DNA of 64,000 nt from Phycisphaeraceae bacterium (GTDB lineage: Bacteria; Planctomycetota; Phycisphaerae; Phycisphaerales; Phycisphaeraceae), in contig JAJDCS010000009.1 of assembly GCA_029260715.1 (NCBI GenBank), positions 1 through 64,000 on the forward strand, given 5' to 3'. Below, piece by piece: positions 53,694 to 63,427 of the stretch (within the stretch, counting starts at the first letter, position 1; the number at the start of each line of letters is the position of its first letter). Under the pieces are notes generated by a model. The model saw only the letters and a program-made list of their open reading frames with translations. It had not been told where the DNA came from and ran no database searches. The position numbers and the translations under genes were made by a program.

Positions 53694-56057
53694 TTGAACA
53701 GGGTCCTCACGAACGCACCGGCGGCTTTCAGGCTGATCTTGCTGGGCTTGACGATCCTAGGCCTGGCAACGTCGCCTTCGCCGGGCCAAGGGATCGACCT
53801 GCTCGGCCGGCCTGTGGGGGAGATCCAGGTCCAGGGGCTCATCAGCGTCCCCGAGCAGCTTGTTCATAATCAGGTCAGGCTCAGGCCGGGTTCGCCCTAC
53901 GACGCACGCGTGGTCCAGGAAGACATCGTCCGCATCACCCACCTGGGCCGGTTTAAAAATGTCCAAGCCCAGGTCCAGCCCCAACCCGACGGGTCGGTCG
54001 TGGTCATCTACGTGCTCACCGAACAGCCGCTGCTCACCGCGGTAACCGTCCAGGGCAACAAAGCCATCCCCACCGAAGACCTCCTGGGCATGGTGGGGCT
54101 GTTGCCCGGCGACCCGGCCTTCGGACACCTGATCGACCGCGGCATCCACCAGATCCAATCCGCCTACGAAAAAGCGGGGTTCTTCTCCACCAGCGTGACC
54201 TACGACCAGCAACTGCTCGATGAAAAAGGCGAACTGGTCTTCAAGGTCAGGGAAGGCCCCAAAATCCGCATACGGCAGATGACCTTCCAAGGCATCGCCG
54301 CCTTCACCACAAAGCAGTTACGCAGCAAAATTAAATCGACGACATACATACCCATCCTGCGCCCCGGCGTGCTCAACCGCCAAGAGCTCGACAACGACGC
54401 CGCCAGGATACGCGAGTTCTACAACCAGCGGGGCTACCTCGACGCCCAGGTCGGCAGAAAGATCGACCTGTCACCCGACCAAAAAGACGCAGCCGTCACC
54501 TTCCTCGTCGACGAAGGCAGGCTCTACACCGTCAGCGCCATACGCGTCGAGGGCAACACCATTTTCAACACCACCCAGGTCATCGAGGCCATGCCCCTGA
54601 AAGTCGGCGACGTATTCACCACCCACCTGCTCGACAGCAGCCAACGGGCCCTGCGAGACCTTTACGGCACACTGGGGTACATTCAAGCTGGCGTCCAGAT
54701 CGACCGCCTGTTCCACGACAAACTCCCGCAGGTCGAGTTGCTAGTCCGCGTCCGCGAAGGCAGGCCCTACCTCGTCGGCACGGTCTCCGTCCGTGGCAAC
54801 CAATTAACCCAAGACAAGGTCATCATGCGTTCGATCCGCGGGCTGGGCCAAGGGCGCCGGTTCGACAGCGCGGGCATGCGAGCCACGGAACAAATGCTCA
54901 AACAGTCCAGCCTGTTCAGCGACGCCAAAATCACCATCCTCGGTGACCCCGAAGACGCATACCGAGACGTGCTGATCGAGGTGAAAGAAGCCAACACCGG
55001 CTCGCTGAGCTTCGGCGCCGGCATCAGCTCCGACGCCGGCATCGTCGGCGCCATCGACCTAATCCAGCGCAACTTCGACGTCGCCGACCCACCCGAGAGC
55101 CCCGGCGAATTCTTCACGGGCAAATCATTCCGAGGCGCCGGGCAATACTTCTCGCTAAGCCTGCAGCCAGGCGACGAGCTGAGCCGCTACGCCGTAAGCT
55201 TCCGCGAGCCGTATCTCCTCGATATGGACGTCTCACTCGACACCAGCCTGTTCTTCTTTGAACGGCAACGCGAAGACTGGGACGAGCAACGCTCCGGCGG
55301 CAGCTTCGGCCTGGGCAGACGGTTCGGGGACGTATGGTCAGCCAGTATCCGCTTCCGAGCAGAGGAAATCGAGATCAGCAACATCAACACCGACGCACCG
55401 ATCGACGCCTTCCAAGTCCAAGGCGACAGCCTGATCACCTCCATCGGAGTCGTGGTCGGCCGCAACACCACCGACAACCGCATCTTCCCCACACGCGGCA
55501 ACCGCATCCAACTTGAGCTGACACGAACAGGCGCGTTAGGCGGAGACTTCGACTTCACCCGCGTCAACCTCGAATTTAATCAGTTCTGGACGCTCGACGA
55601 AGACTTCTTCGGCCGAAGGACCGTCCTCAGCGCCCGCGTGGAAGTGGGCCATATCGTTGAGCAAGACGAAGCCCCGCTGTTTGAGCGGCTCTACGCGGGC
55701 GGCCACCGCGACTTCCGCGGCTTCCGCTTCCGCGGCGTAGGCCCACGCGGCATCCGCAACGACACCCGCACCGTAGGCGACGACCCGGTCGGCGGGGATT
55801 GGCTGTTGCTGTTTGGATTGCAGTACGACTTCCCCGTCTTCCAAGACGTCGTGCGAGGCGTGCTCTTCCTAGACACCGGCACGGTGCAGGACGACCTGGG
55901 CTTCGAGGAGTACCGCGTCTCAGCCGGAGCGGGCATCAGGCTCAAAATCCCGTTCCTCGGACAAGCACCGTTCGCCCTGGACTTCGCCGTGCCCATCGTC
56001 AAAGAACCCAACGACGAAACTCAAGTCGTCAGCTTCGACCTCGCCCTACCGTTCTAA
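53694..56057 (+). CDS. bamA: Outer-membrane protein assembly factor BamA (Omp85)
   Basis: This 787-aa protein has a signal peptide and five POTRA domains (about residues 30-420), then a 16-stranded beta-barrel. The barrel's conserved motif is DFRGFRFRGVGPRG, and it ends in the phenylalanine LALPF typical of outer-membrane proteins. BamA inserts beta-barrel proteins in the outer membrane. Its presence supports a diderm envelope. The start at 53694 is TTG; no better ATG exists before the signal helix. It is divergent from pdhA. Confidence 0.94.
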   Translation: MNRVLTNAPAAFRLILLGLTILGLATSPSPGQGIDLLGRPVGEIQVQGLISVPEQLVHNQVRLRPGSPYDARVVQEDIVRITHLGRFKNVQAQVQPQPDGSVVVIYVLTEQPLLTAVTVQGNKAIPTEDLLGMVGLLPGDPAFGHLIDRGIHQIQSAYEKAGFFSTSVTYDQQLLDEKGELVFKVREGPKIRIRQMTFQGIAAFTTKQLRSKIKSTTYIPILRPGVLNRQELDNDAARIREFYNQRGYLDAQVGRKIDLSPDQKDAAVTFLVDEGRLYTVSAIRVEGNTIFNTTQVIEAMPLKVGDVFTTHLLDSSQRALRDLYGTLGYIQAGVQIDRLFHDKLPQVELLVRVREGRPYLVGTVSVRGNQLTQDKVIMRSIRGLGQGRRFDSAGMRATEQMLKQSSLFSDAKITILGDPEDAYRDVLIEVKEANTGSLSFGAGISSDAGIVGAIDLIQRNFDVADPPESPGEFFTGKSFRGAGQYFSLSLQPGDELSRYAVSFREPYLLDMDVSLDTSLFFFERQREDWDEQRSGGSFGLGRRFGDVWSASIRFRAEEIEISNINTDAPIDAFQVQGDSLITSIGVVVGRNTTDNRIFPTRGNRIQLELTRTGALGGDFDFTRVNLEFNQFWTLDEDFFGRRTVLSARVEVGHIVEQDEAPLFERLYAGGHRDFRGFRFRGVGPRGIRNDTRTVGDDPVGGDWLLLFGLQYDFPVFQDVVRGVLFLDTGTVQDDLGFEEYRVSAGAGIRLKIPFLGQAPFALDFAVPIVKEPNDETQVVSFDLALPF

Positions 56058-56134
56058 ATACGTCAAAACAATCCACAACCGTGTGCAAATCCCCACACGG
56101 GCAACGACACACCAGGTCGCTACAATGCCTGACC

Positions 56135-57361
56135 ATGGATCAGATACACCGTCACCAATTAAGCAACGGCCTGTGGCTGGTGGCCGAGCCCATCGCCGGC
56201 GCCCAGTCACTGGCGATGTCGTTCTTGACACCCGCGGGCGTGGCGTGCGAGCCCGCCGACAGCCAAGGCGTAGCCACGCTGCTGGCGGAAATGGTCTGCC
56301 GAGGCGCGGGCGAACTAGACGCCAAAGCACACAGCGACGCCCTGGACCAACTGGGCGTGCAACGCGGCACCAGTGTCGAAACCATCCACACCCACCTGGG
56401 CGCGACCATGATCGGGCGAAACCTCGATCAAGCGCTGCCCTTGCTGGTAGACATGGTGCGCCGACCCAAGCTCAGTGAAGCGTCGCTGGCCCCCAGCAAA
56501 GACCTCGCCCTACAAGCGCTCGACGCACTGGAAGACGAGCCCCAACAAAAAGTGTTTTACGAACTCAAGCAGCGCCACCTGCCCCAGCCGTTTGGACGAT
56601 CCGCCATGGGCAAGCGAGAGCACCTCGAATCGCTGACCCTCGACGGCCTACGCCAATACTGGCAACAAGCGTTTGTGCCGGGCGGCTCGGTGCTGGGCTT
56701 CGCCGGGCGGTTCGATTGGCCCAAGCTCAAAGACCAAGTCCAGTCACTCCTGGGCGATTGGCAAGGGGCCATGCCCGACCCCGCCGGGCAGGGCGGGTCA
56801 CCGCGCGGGTATCAACACGTCATCGCCCAAAGCACGCAGGTACACATCGGCCTAGCGTACGAAGCCGTACCCGAAACCAACGAGCAAAGCATCCTCCAAC
56901 GCGCAGCCGTCGCCGTGCTCAGCGGCGGCATGAGCGGACGCCTGTTCACCGAGGTGCGAGAGAAACGCGGGCTGTGCTACTCCGTGTTCGCCACCTACGG
57001 CGGGCAGAAGCAGTACGGCATGGTCCTGGGCTACGCCGGCACGTCCACACCCCGCGCACAAGAAACGCTCGACGTCCTCGTCGCCGAATTAAAACGCCTC
57101 AGCGACGGCATCGAACCCGACGAATTCCAACGCGCCATCGTCGGCATGAAGTCCCGCCTGGTCATGCAAGGCGAGTCGACCGGCGCCCGCGCCCACGCCA
57201 TCGCGGCGGACCAATACATGTACGGCCGACCACGCAGCCTCGACGAACTGGCCGCCAAGGTCGACGCCATCACCCTCGACCAACTCAACCAGTACATCAA
57301 ACAGCACCGGCCAGGCGACATGACCATCGTCACCATCGGCCCCGAAAAGCTAAACGTGTAA
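56135..57361 (+). CDS. M16-family peptidase-like protein without the zinc motif
   Basis: The protein is 408 aa from the ATG at 56135. It is two homologous M16 domains. The second carries GGGMSGRLFTEVREKRGLCY, the R/Y pair that binds substrate. The first domain should contain HxxEH, but in its place is TLLAEMVCRG, so it is not catalytic on its own. In M16 B-type enzymes an active and an inactive subunit pair up; the active partner is not in this window. The upstream open part of the frame (55799-56134) is antisense/overlapping bamA and not used. Confidence 0.85.
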   Translation: MDQIHRHQLSNGLWLVAEPIAGAQSLAMSFLTPAGVACEPADSQGVATLLAEMVCRGAGELDAKAHSDALDQLGVQRGTSVETIHTHLGATMIGRNLDQALPLLVDMVRRPKLSEASLAPSKDLALQALDALEDEPQQKVFYELKQRHLPQPFGRSAMGKREHLESLTLDGLRQYWQQAFVPGGSVLGFAGRFDWPKLKDQVQSLLGDWQGAMPDPAGQGGSPRGYQHVIAQSTQVHIGLAYEAVPETNEQSILQRAAVAVLSGGMSGRLFTEVREKRGLCYSVFATYGGQKQYGMVLGYAGTSTPRAQETLDVLVAELKRLSDGIEPDEFQRAIVGMKSRLVMQGESTGARAHAIAADQYMYGRPRSLDELAAKVDAITLDQLNQYIKQHRPGDMTIVTIGPEKLNV

Positions 57362-57400
57362 GCGTGGCGGCGTGTTAACTCGACCCTATCGACCCTAGCC

Positions 57401-58033
57401 ATGAAAGTCTTAATCACAGGCGGCCCCACGCGCGAGCCCATCGACGCCGTGCGATTCATCAGCAACCGCTCCAGCGGGCGCATGAGCGTGGCGATTGCTC
57501 AGGCCGCCGCTGACGCCGGGCACGAAACAACACTGCTGCTCGGCCCCGTCGAGCCGCTGACTCTGCAAGAGTTGCCCCAAAACCGTGTCGCTGTACACCG
57601 GTTTGAAACCGCCGCGCAGCTCCAGAAACTGCTCGAAACCCACTGGCCAAACCACGACACGCTGATCATGGCCGCCGCCGTGGCGGACTACCGCCCCACA
57701 ACGCCACAGCAAGGCAAACTCCCGCGGCAGGCCAACCAAAACCTCACGCTACACCTCGAACCGACACCGGACATCGTCGCGAGCATGGCGACAAACAAAC
57801 GCCCCGGCCAGCGTATTATCGCTTTCGCACTAGAAGAAAATAAGCGGTTAGAAGAACGCGCCACCGAAAAACGCCGCCGCAAGGGCGTTGACGCAATTAT
57901 CGCCAACCCACTCGAAACAATGGACGCCGACACAATCTCACCGGTCTGGCTGACCGCGACGGGCCAACGAGAAGCGCCAGGCACGCTCGCAAAAACCGAC
58001 TTCGCCCGATGGCTGATCGCCAAATTCACATGA
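57401..58033 (+). CDS. coaB: Phosphopantothenate-cysteine ligase (CoaB), stand-alone
   Basis: This 210-aa protein corresponds to the C-terminal ligase half of the usual CoaBC fusion. KVLITGGPTREPIDAVRFIS and SNRSSGRMSVAIAQAAADAG at the N-terminus, then LIMAAAVADYRP, ending in VDAIIANPLE, are signatures. It joins cysteine to 4'-phosphopantothenate in coenzyme A synthesis. The decarboxylase half is missing here, so it must be encoded elsewhere. PanC of the same pathway lies ~3.4 kb further on. Confidence 0.9.
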   Translation: MKVLITGGPTREPIDAVRFISNRSSGRMSVAIAQAAADAGHETTLLLGPVEPLTLQELPQNRVAVHRFETAAQLQKLLETHWPNHDTLIMAAAVADYRPTTPQQGKLPRQANQNLTLHLEPTPDIVASMATNKRPGQRIIAFALEENKRLEERATEKRRRKGVDAIIANPLETMDADTISPVWLTATGQREAPGTLAKTDFARWLIAKFT

Positions 58034-58055
58034 CCCCGACCGCCGACACTAAAAA

Positions 58056-59447
58056 CTATCGGCCCGCCGGCTCCGCGATGAGCCTTGCGCTCAACGGGAT
58101 CGACTTCTTGCCACGCACCACCAGGTTGATCGGCACCTCGGCAAACGGCAACACCTCACGCAGGCGGTTGATCAGAAAACGCTGATAGCTGGGGTCAAAT
58201 AGCGCCGTGTCGTTGACGAACAACGCGACTGTCGGAGGGTGAACGTCAAGCTGCGTGGCGTAGTAGATCTTCGGCCGTTTGCCCAGCTTCGACGCGGGCG
58301 TGTGCTTGGCGAGGATCGCTTCGAGTGCCTGATTGAGTTGGCTGGTCGTCACGCGGTGCCCGGCTTGCTCGTAGAGGTTCATGGCCATGTCCACGGTCTC
58401 ACGCAGGCCGTCCGCTTCCTTGGCGCTAACAAACGCAACCGGCGCGAAGCTCAAACCCTTCAACGCGCCGTCGAGGTAGGCCATGTACTCGTCCTGTGTG
58501 TACTGCTCACCGACCAAGTCCCACTTGTTGAGCACAATGACGCACGGCTTGTGGTGCTTGAGAACCTCATTGGCCAGTTGCTTGTCAACTTGGCTGATCG
58601 GCACGGAAGCGTCGATCAACAGGAGCACCACGTCGGCCCGCCTGACCGACCGCAGCGTCCGGTGGTAGCTGTAAAACTCAATATCACCGGCCAGGCTCTT
58701 GACCTTGCGCACCCCGGCGGTGTCGATGGCGACAAACGTCTTCCCGTCGAGCTCGAAACGCACATCAATCGAATCGCGCGTGGTGCCCTCGATCGGGCTG
58801 ACGATCACGCGCGGCTCACCAGCCAGCGCGTTGACCAGCGTGCTCTTGCCCGCGTTGCGCTTGCCCGCAATGGCGATCAGCGCGGCTGGCTCTTGATCGT
58901 CGGGCGTCCCCGCAGCCACAAGGCCCGCGTCCAGGTTCGCCAGCACAGCTTCTAAAAGCTCACTTTTGCCGCGACCCGTCGTGGCGGAAACCGCCACCGG
59001 CACGCCGAACCCCAAACCGGCTGCCTCGAACGCGTCGGCCTCGTACCGCGTGTCGTCTACCTTGTTAGCGACCATCACAACCGGCGCCGCGGGGTTGGAC
59101 TGCCGCAACAACCGCGCCACCTTGTGGTCCAGCGACGCCACGCCTGTCTGAGCATCAATCACAAAAAGAATCAAGACGGACTCGGCGATGGCATATGCGA
59201 TCTGCCGCTCGACGTGCGCCGTCAAATCCTGCACGTCCTCAATGCCATACCCGCCCGTATCGATCAACTCGATCTGGCGAAACTGATCGGTCGTCAAACC
59301 AGCAGGCAGATCGACCACCGACGACACGCGGTCACGCGTCACCCCAGCGGTCGGATCGACGATGCTGATCCGCCGGTTGGCCAGCAGATTCATCAAGCTG
59401 GACTTGCCAACATTTGGTCTGCCCACGATGGAAATTTTGGGGATCAT
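58056..59447 (-). CDS. der: Ribosome-associated GTPase Der (EngA)
   Basis: This 463-aa GTPase has two tandem G domains and a KH-like C-terminus, and acts in 50S ribosome assembly. G1 of domain 1 is GRPNVGKSSLMN, and domain 2 has AGKRNAGKSTLVNAL. The G3 motifs are DTGGYG and DTAGVRK, and G4 appears as NKVD and NKWD. The C-terminal segment KIYYATQLDVHPPTVALFVN is diagnostic. The ATG overlaps the tsaB stop by 4 nt, so the two genes are translationally coupled. Confidence 0.97.
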   Translation of the reverse strand: MIPKISIVGRPNVGKSSLMNLLANRRISIVDPTAGVTRDRVSSVVDLPAGLTTDQFRQIELIDTGGYGIEDVQDLTAHVERQIAYAIAESVLILFVIDAQTGVASLDHKVARLLRQSNPAAPVVMVANKVDDTRYEADAFEAAGLGFGVPVAVSATTGRGKSELLEAVLANLDAGLVAAGTPDDQEPAALIAIAGKRNAGKSTLVNALAGEPRVIVSPIEGTTRDSIDVRFELDGKTFVAIDTAGVRKVKSLAGDIEFYSYHRTLRSVRRADVVLLLIDASVPISQVDKQLANEVLKHHKPCVIVLNKWDLVGEQYTQDEYMAYLDGALKGLSFAPVAFVSAKEADGLRETVDMAMNLYEQAGHRVTTSQLNQALEAILAKHTPASKLGKRPKIYYATQLDVHPPTVALFVNDTALFDPSYQRFLINRLREVLPFAEVPINLVVRGKKSIPLSARLIAEPAGR

Positions 59448-60247
59448 ACGGTGGTCTGTCCTATGGCGATCGGCTCAATGCGGACCCGGTTATCTGAAGC
59501 AGTCTCAGCGCTGTGCCGTTTGTCCCACAGCACCTGCGCCTCGGGCGGGCGCGCGTACAGCGGTGCCAGCGCCAAGGGATCGGTGAATCGGTTGGATTTT
59601 GCCATCGCCCTGCCGACCGCCCACACAGCGGTGCTACAAGCAACGGCCTGCTGAGGCGGCAGCACAACGACGCCCGGCATTAATTCCGGGGCGATCTCAG
59701 GCAGCGGGTCGCCCACAATCCCAAGCGGACGCCCCGCCCGCTCTAGCAACTCGGCGATCGGCCCCACACCCGCAACCCCGGCAGCCTCCCACTGACCGTC
59801 GCCCTGCTCAAATAGCTGGGCATAGACGCTTTGCCGTTTCTTGTTGAGGCACACCAGCAGTTGGCGGATTTCCGGGTTGCCCAACACCGACGGCGGTGGG
59901 ACGTGCTTAGCGATCACCTCGGCAGTCGGCACCGCGACCAGCCGAACCCCGCGCGTCCAAGCCAGGGCCTTGGCTGTGGCTACAGCAATGCGCAACCCGG
60001 TGAATGACCCCGGACCGATCGAAAGATAAACCTCCACAATGTCCCCCGGCCCAATACCGTGGTCACGGGTCAGCCGGTCGATTGCGGGCATCAGGTCCAG
60101 CCGGTTCCATGCCGGGGGCGTAATACCCAACGGCTTCTGAGGGTCGGACGGGCTATGGGTAGCCAATAACCGATCGCCCCGGCCCAGGCTGACTGACCCC
60201 GCCCGGCCCGAGGTCTCGATCGCAAGGTTGTAAGTATCGCCGGGCAT
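59444..60247 (-). CDS. tsaB: tRNA threonylcarbamoyladenosine biosynthesis protein TsaB
   Basis: This 267-aa protein is a partner of TsaD in making t6A37 in ANN-reading tRNAs. The ASKHA-fold N-terminus YNLAIETSGRAGSVSLG is typical, as is the loop SIGPGSFTGLRIAVATAKAL. The middle stretch KKRQSVYAQLFEQG matches the family, and the C-terminal part is variable. It is in a two-gene operon with der. Confidence 0.93.
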   Translation of the reverse strand: MPGDTYNLAIETSGRAGSVSLGRGDRLLATHSPSDPQKPLGITPPAWNRLDLMPAIDRLTRDHGIGPGDIVEVYLSIGPGSFTGLRIAVATAKALAWTRGVRLVAVPTAEVIAKHVPPPSVLGNPEIRQLLVCLNKKRQSVYAQLFEQGDGQWEAAGVAGVGPIAELLERAGRPLGIVGDPLPEIAPELMPGVVVLPPQQAVACSTAVWAVGRAMAKSNRFTDPLALAPLYARPPEAQVLWDKRHSAETASDNRVRIEPIAIGQTTV

Positions 60248-60343
60248 CGCATCATTGTAGCGGCCCTATGTGGCGGTCACCCTGATGGCAACGCCCCATG
60301 GGTTTACGTGATCCCGAGGCCCGTTCGTGCTAGCATCGGAAAA

Positions 60344-61432
60344 ATGCGCGTGGCTTTGGTTGCCAATACGGCCTGGCTGGACGAAAACCTATCGAGGCTC
60401 CGCCGCCTTGTCGTGGGCCTGATCGACGAGCAGGTCTCCGTCGTGCAGGTGCTGCCACAAGGCCTAGCCAAAGAGGACAGCAGTGGGTTTTGCGAAAACG
60501 TGCTGTGGCGCGACTCACGCTGGTCCCTGATCCGTCGCTACAACCTTGGGCGAACTCTCCAGCACCTGCGCTCGTCGCAGGTGGATTTGATCCACGCCTT
60601 GGACGGCCGAACTTGGCTGGGTTCGGCGAACCTCGCCAAACAGTTGGGGGTCCCACTGGTGCTAGAAGCGTCATCGGACCTGGACGTGCCACTGGCAGAC
60701 CGGGTCAAACGGGTGAAAGGCATTACCGCCGCGGCGTTCGTGGCTAGCACAGCCCCGCTGGCGGAGGCGATTGAGAAAAAAAATACAGAGAACACCCCGG
60801 TTCAAGTCATCCGACCGGGTGTGCACGTGTCCAAAGAACGCGGCACCGCCGCCGACGAATCAGCCGAAGCCCTGTGCGTGATCGTCAGCGGCAACGGTAT
60901 CTACGACCAGGCCTATGACGCGGTCCTACAGGCAATCCAATTGATTTCGCAAAACCATCAACAGACCCAGTTTTTTTTCGACGGCCAAGACAGCGATCAA
61001 TACGCGATCTGGCAAGCGGCCAAAAAATACGACCTGCTGTCGAACGTCAGCCTCGTGCCCCGGCGGCTGGGACACCGGGAGTTGCTCCTACGCGCCGACG
61101 TGCTGATCCACCCCCAATCGCTTGGGCGGTCGCGCATGCTCACACTCGGAGCCATGGCCCAGAGCGTGCCCGTGATCGCCCTAAAAGACCCCTGGCTGGA
61201 TTACTTGATCGACCGGGAATCCGCGTGGATCATCGACCGCCCTGACCCGGAACTTTGGATAGAGCGGATCACGCAAATGATACAAACACCCTCGCAAGGC
61301 CGTGACTTAGCCGAACGCGCCCGTAAGTGGGTAGGCGAAAACCATCAAGCAACCAAAGAGATCGACCAGACGTTGACCCTGTACCGCCAACTGACAGGCG
61401 AATCGATCAAATTTCCACAAGGCCAACCGTAA
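60344..61432 (+). CDS. Glycosyltransferase family 4
   Basis: The protein is about 362 aa from the ATG at 60344 (a GTG at 60308 is possible). This GT-B type transferase starts MRVALVANTAWLDENLSRLR. The donor half has the segment VSLVPRRLGHRELLLRADVLIHPQSLGRSRMLTLGAMAQSVPVI (motifs RRLGHRELLLRADV and HPQSLGRSRMLTLGAM). The sugar and acceptor are unknown. It is followed 6 nt later by panC on the same strand. Confidence 0.75.
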   Translation: MRVALVANTAWLDENLSRLRRLVVGLIDEQVSVVQVLPQGLAKEDSSGFCENVLWRDSRWSLIRRYNLGRTLQHLRSSQVDLIHALDGRTWLGSANLAKQLGVPLVLEASSDLDVPLADRVKRVKGITAAAFVASTAPLAEAIEKKNTENTPVQVIRPGVHVSKERGTAADESAEALCVIVSGNGIYDQAYDAVLQAIQLISQNHQQTQFFFDGQDSDQYAIWQAAKKYDLLSNVSLVPRRLGHRELLLRADVLIHPQSLGRSRMLTLGAMAQSVPVIALKDPWLDYLIDRESAWIIDRPDPELWIERITQMIQTPSQGRDLAERARKWVGENHQATKEIDQTLTLYRQLTGESIKFPQGQP

Positions 61433-61438
61433 GCGACC

Positions 61439-62308
61439 ATGCACACCGTCAAGACCATCGGCGAAGCCCGCGCCCTACGAGGGCACAGCAACACCCCAAT
61501 CGCCTTTGTGCCCACCATGGGCGCGTTGCACAAAGGGCACGCCGCGCTGATCCAAGCCGCCAAGCAGACGGGCCACCCCGTGTGGGTAAGCATCTTCGTG
61601 AACCCCACGCAGTTCAACGACCCCGCGGACTACGACCGCTACCCGCGTCAGATGGATAAGGACATAGCCCTGTGCCGAGAGGCCGGGGCGGCGGCCGTCT
61701 TCTGCCCGCCCGCGTCGCAGGTATACCCCGCGGGCCTCCCCGCGTGCGAGGTCACGATCCCAACCCTAGCGAGCCAACTGGAAGGCGAGCACCGACCGGG
61801 GCATTTCGAGGGCGTCTGCCGCGTCGTGGCCAAGCTGTTTAACATCGTCCAGCCTACCGTCGCGGTGTTCGGCGAAAAAGACTACCAACAGTTGAGGGTG
61901 ATCCAGGTCATGGCCGCAGACCTAGCCATGCCCGTGCGCGTGACGGGCCTACCCACCGTGCGAGAAAAAGATGGCCTAGCGATGTCCAGCCGCAACGCGC
62001 TACTCGACGCCGAACAACGCAAACATGCCACCGCCCTATACAAAGCGCTGTCCGCAGCCAAAGTCCAGGTCGAGCAAAACGACGAGCCCAACCCCGCCGT
62101 GGTCGAGGCATCGATGAAACAGGTCATGGAAACCCACCATGTGCAGGTTGATTACGCCGCCGTGCGACACCCCGAAACGCTCACCGCTCTGGATTGCATA
62201 GAGCCCCAATTAACCGGCGGCGTCGTGGCGCTGGTCGCCGGTCGGCTAGGATCCGTGCGCCTGATCGACAACATGTGGCTGGGGCGGCCGTCGTCAAGCC
62301 CAACCTAG
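61439..62308 (+). CDS. panC: Pantothenate synthetase
   Basis: This 289-aa enzyme joins pantoate and beta-alanine with ATP. FVPTMGALHKGHAALIQAAK, SIFVNPTQFNDPADYDRYPR and AVFGEKDYQQLRVIQVM are the conserved blocks, as are REKDGLAMSSRNALL and the C-terminal VRLIDN. The length is normal. Start ATG at 61439 follows the GT4 stop closely. Confidence 0.97.
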   Translation: MHTVKTIGEARALRGHSNTPIAFVPTMGALHKGHAALIQAAKQTGHPVWVSIFVNPTQFNDPADYDRYPRQMDKDIALCREAGAAAVFCPPASQVYPAGLPACEVTIPTLASQLEGEHRPGHFEGVCRVVAKLFNIVQPTVAVFGEKDYQQLRVIQVMAADLAMPVRVTGLPTVREKDGLAMSSRNALLDAEQRKHATALYKALSAAKVQVEQNDEPNPAVVEASMKQVMETHHVQVDYAAVRHPETLTALDCIEPQLTGGVVALVAGRLGSVRLIDNMWLGRPSSSPT

Positions 62309-62309
62309 C

Positions 62310-62879
62310 TCACCGCCCCGCTTCAGGCATGCCCGTACTGGTTTCATACGTCGGGTACGGCCCGCCGATGACCTGATGCAATGGCGATGAGAAAGCCGAT
62401 TCGCCACTGACCCGTGCATCCACCCGGCCGTCAATACGCAGATCGATACGGTAATCGGGCAACGGCTCGGCTGCGGGGACCGGCGGCGGCTGACCACGTA
62501 AAGGGTCAAGCTCAAACACCGTATTCGCGGGGATAAGCTCAACAAATTGCCCGTCACTGCCGGATCGCATGTAGTCCATACGCTCCAAACGCGCACGAAA
62601 GCCCGGGGCCAACCGGTAATACGCGGGCGCTGTGGGCAACGCCTCGCCAGGGGCGTAGCCCCCACCGTCGTCGCTATTGGGATTGAACGCCGGCTGATCG
62701 ATCCGGTACAGCGATGTCTGCTCGCCATCGGGGCGCAGCCCCAATTCAACCCGCCTCAAACTCGTAGAGAGCGGGTCAAGATCGCCAACCGCCTGATCGA
62801 CCGGCTCCATGCCCGCTTGAGCAAAGACAACAGCCGGCACCATCACAGCCAACAGCATGTACACTGAACACCGTACCAT
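62310..62879 (-). CDS. Secreted protein of unknown function
   Basis: This 189-aa protein has a signal peptide (MVRCSVYMLLAVMVPAVVFA) and a Pro/Asp/Gly-rich, probably extended body. There are no cysteines after the signal. No family recognised. It begins next to a small lipoprotein gene on the same strand. Confidence 0.65.
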   Translation of the reverse strand: MVRCSVYMLLAVMVPAVVFAQAGMEPVDQAVGDLDPLSTSLRRVELGLRPDGEQTSLYRIDQPAFNPNSDDGGGYAPGEALPTAPAYYRLAPGFRARLERMDYMRSGSDGQFVELIPANTVFELDPLRGQPPPVPAAEPLPDYRIDLRIDGRVDARVSGESAFSSPLHQVIGGPYPTYETSTGMPEAGR

Positions 62880-62952
62880 GCGAAAAACTATAGGTAGCCC
62901 TTCTCCAGCCTCGCTAAACCGCTGGCTAACGACACAGCTTCAAGCACACCCG

Positions 62953-63348
62953 CTACCGCTGATACCCCGACGGGTACTCCGGGCTGGGTCGGTAGGTCAC
63001 TTTCATGATCACCGGAATCTCCGGCAAGGCCAGCCTGTCGGACGCCACCGGCTTCGTGTTGCCGTCCTTGAACAGTTTCCAACTGAACTCCGTCGCCGGC
63101 TTGAGCGATACTTTCTGCCACTCACGCTCATTGCGGCGATCAAAATTCAACTCAAGCGTCTGGCCCACGGGGATCTGCTTTTCCCAAAGCGGCTTGTCGG
63201 TCATGGGGTCGTACAGGGCCACGTTCGTCGGCCGATCAATACTGCTGTAAAAACGATGCACGTCCTGGCTGCAAGCCGTCAGGGCCGACACCAACACGAG
63301 TGTGGCTAAGGATTTCGCGATTAAAGCTTTGGCTGAGTGCGTGAGCAT
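62953..63348 (-). CDS. Small lipoprotein of unknown function
   Basis: This 131-aa protein has a signal and a lipobox (LVSALTAC) with the Cys at about residue 26, so it should be processed by LspA. The mature part (LYDPMTDKPLWEKQIPVGQTL) looks beta-rich. It is next to the secreted protein at 62310-62879 on the same strand, 73 nt apart, which suggests an operon. No family recognised. Confidence 0.7.
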   Translation of the reverse strand: MLTHSAKALIAKSLATLVLVSALTACSQDVHRFYSSIDRPTNVALYDPMTDKPLWEKQIPVGQTLELNFDRRNEREWQKVSLKPATEFSWKLFKDGNTKPVASDRLALPEIPVIMKVTYRPSPEYPSGYQR

Positions 63349-63427
63349 GATTTTTCTGGTCCCTACGGGTTATGATCCTGTAAACGGTGCTTTATCATAG
63401 ACCGGAACAGGCAGCGGAGCCACAGCC

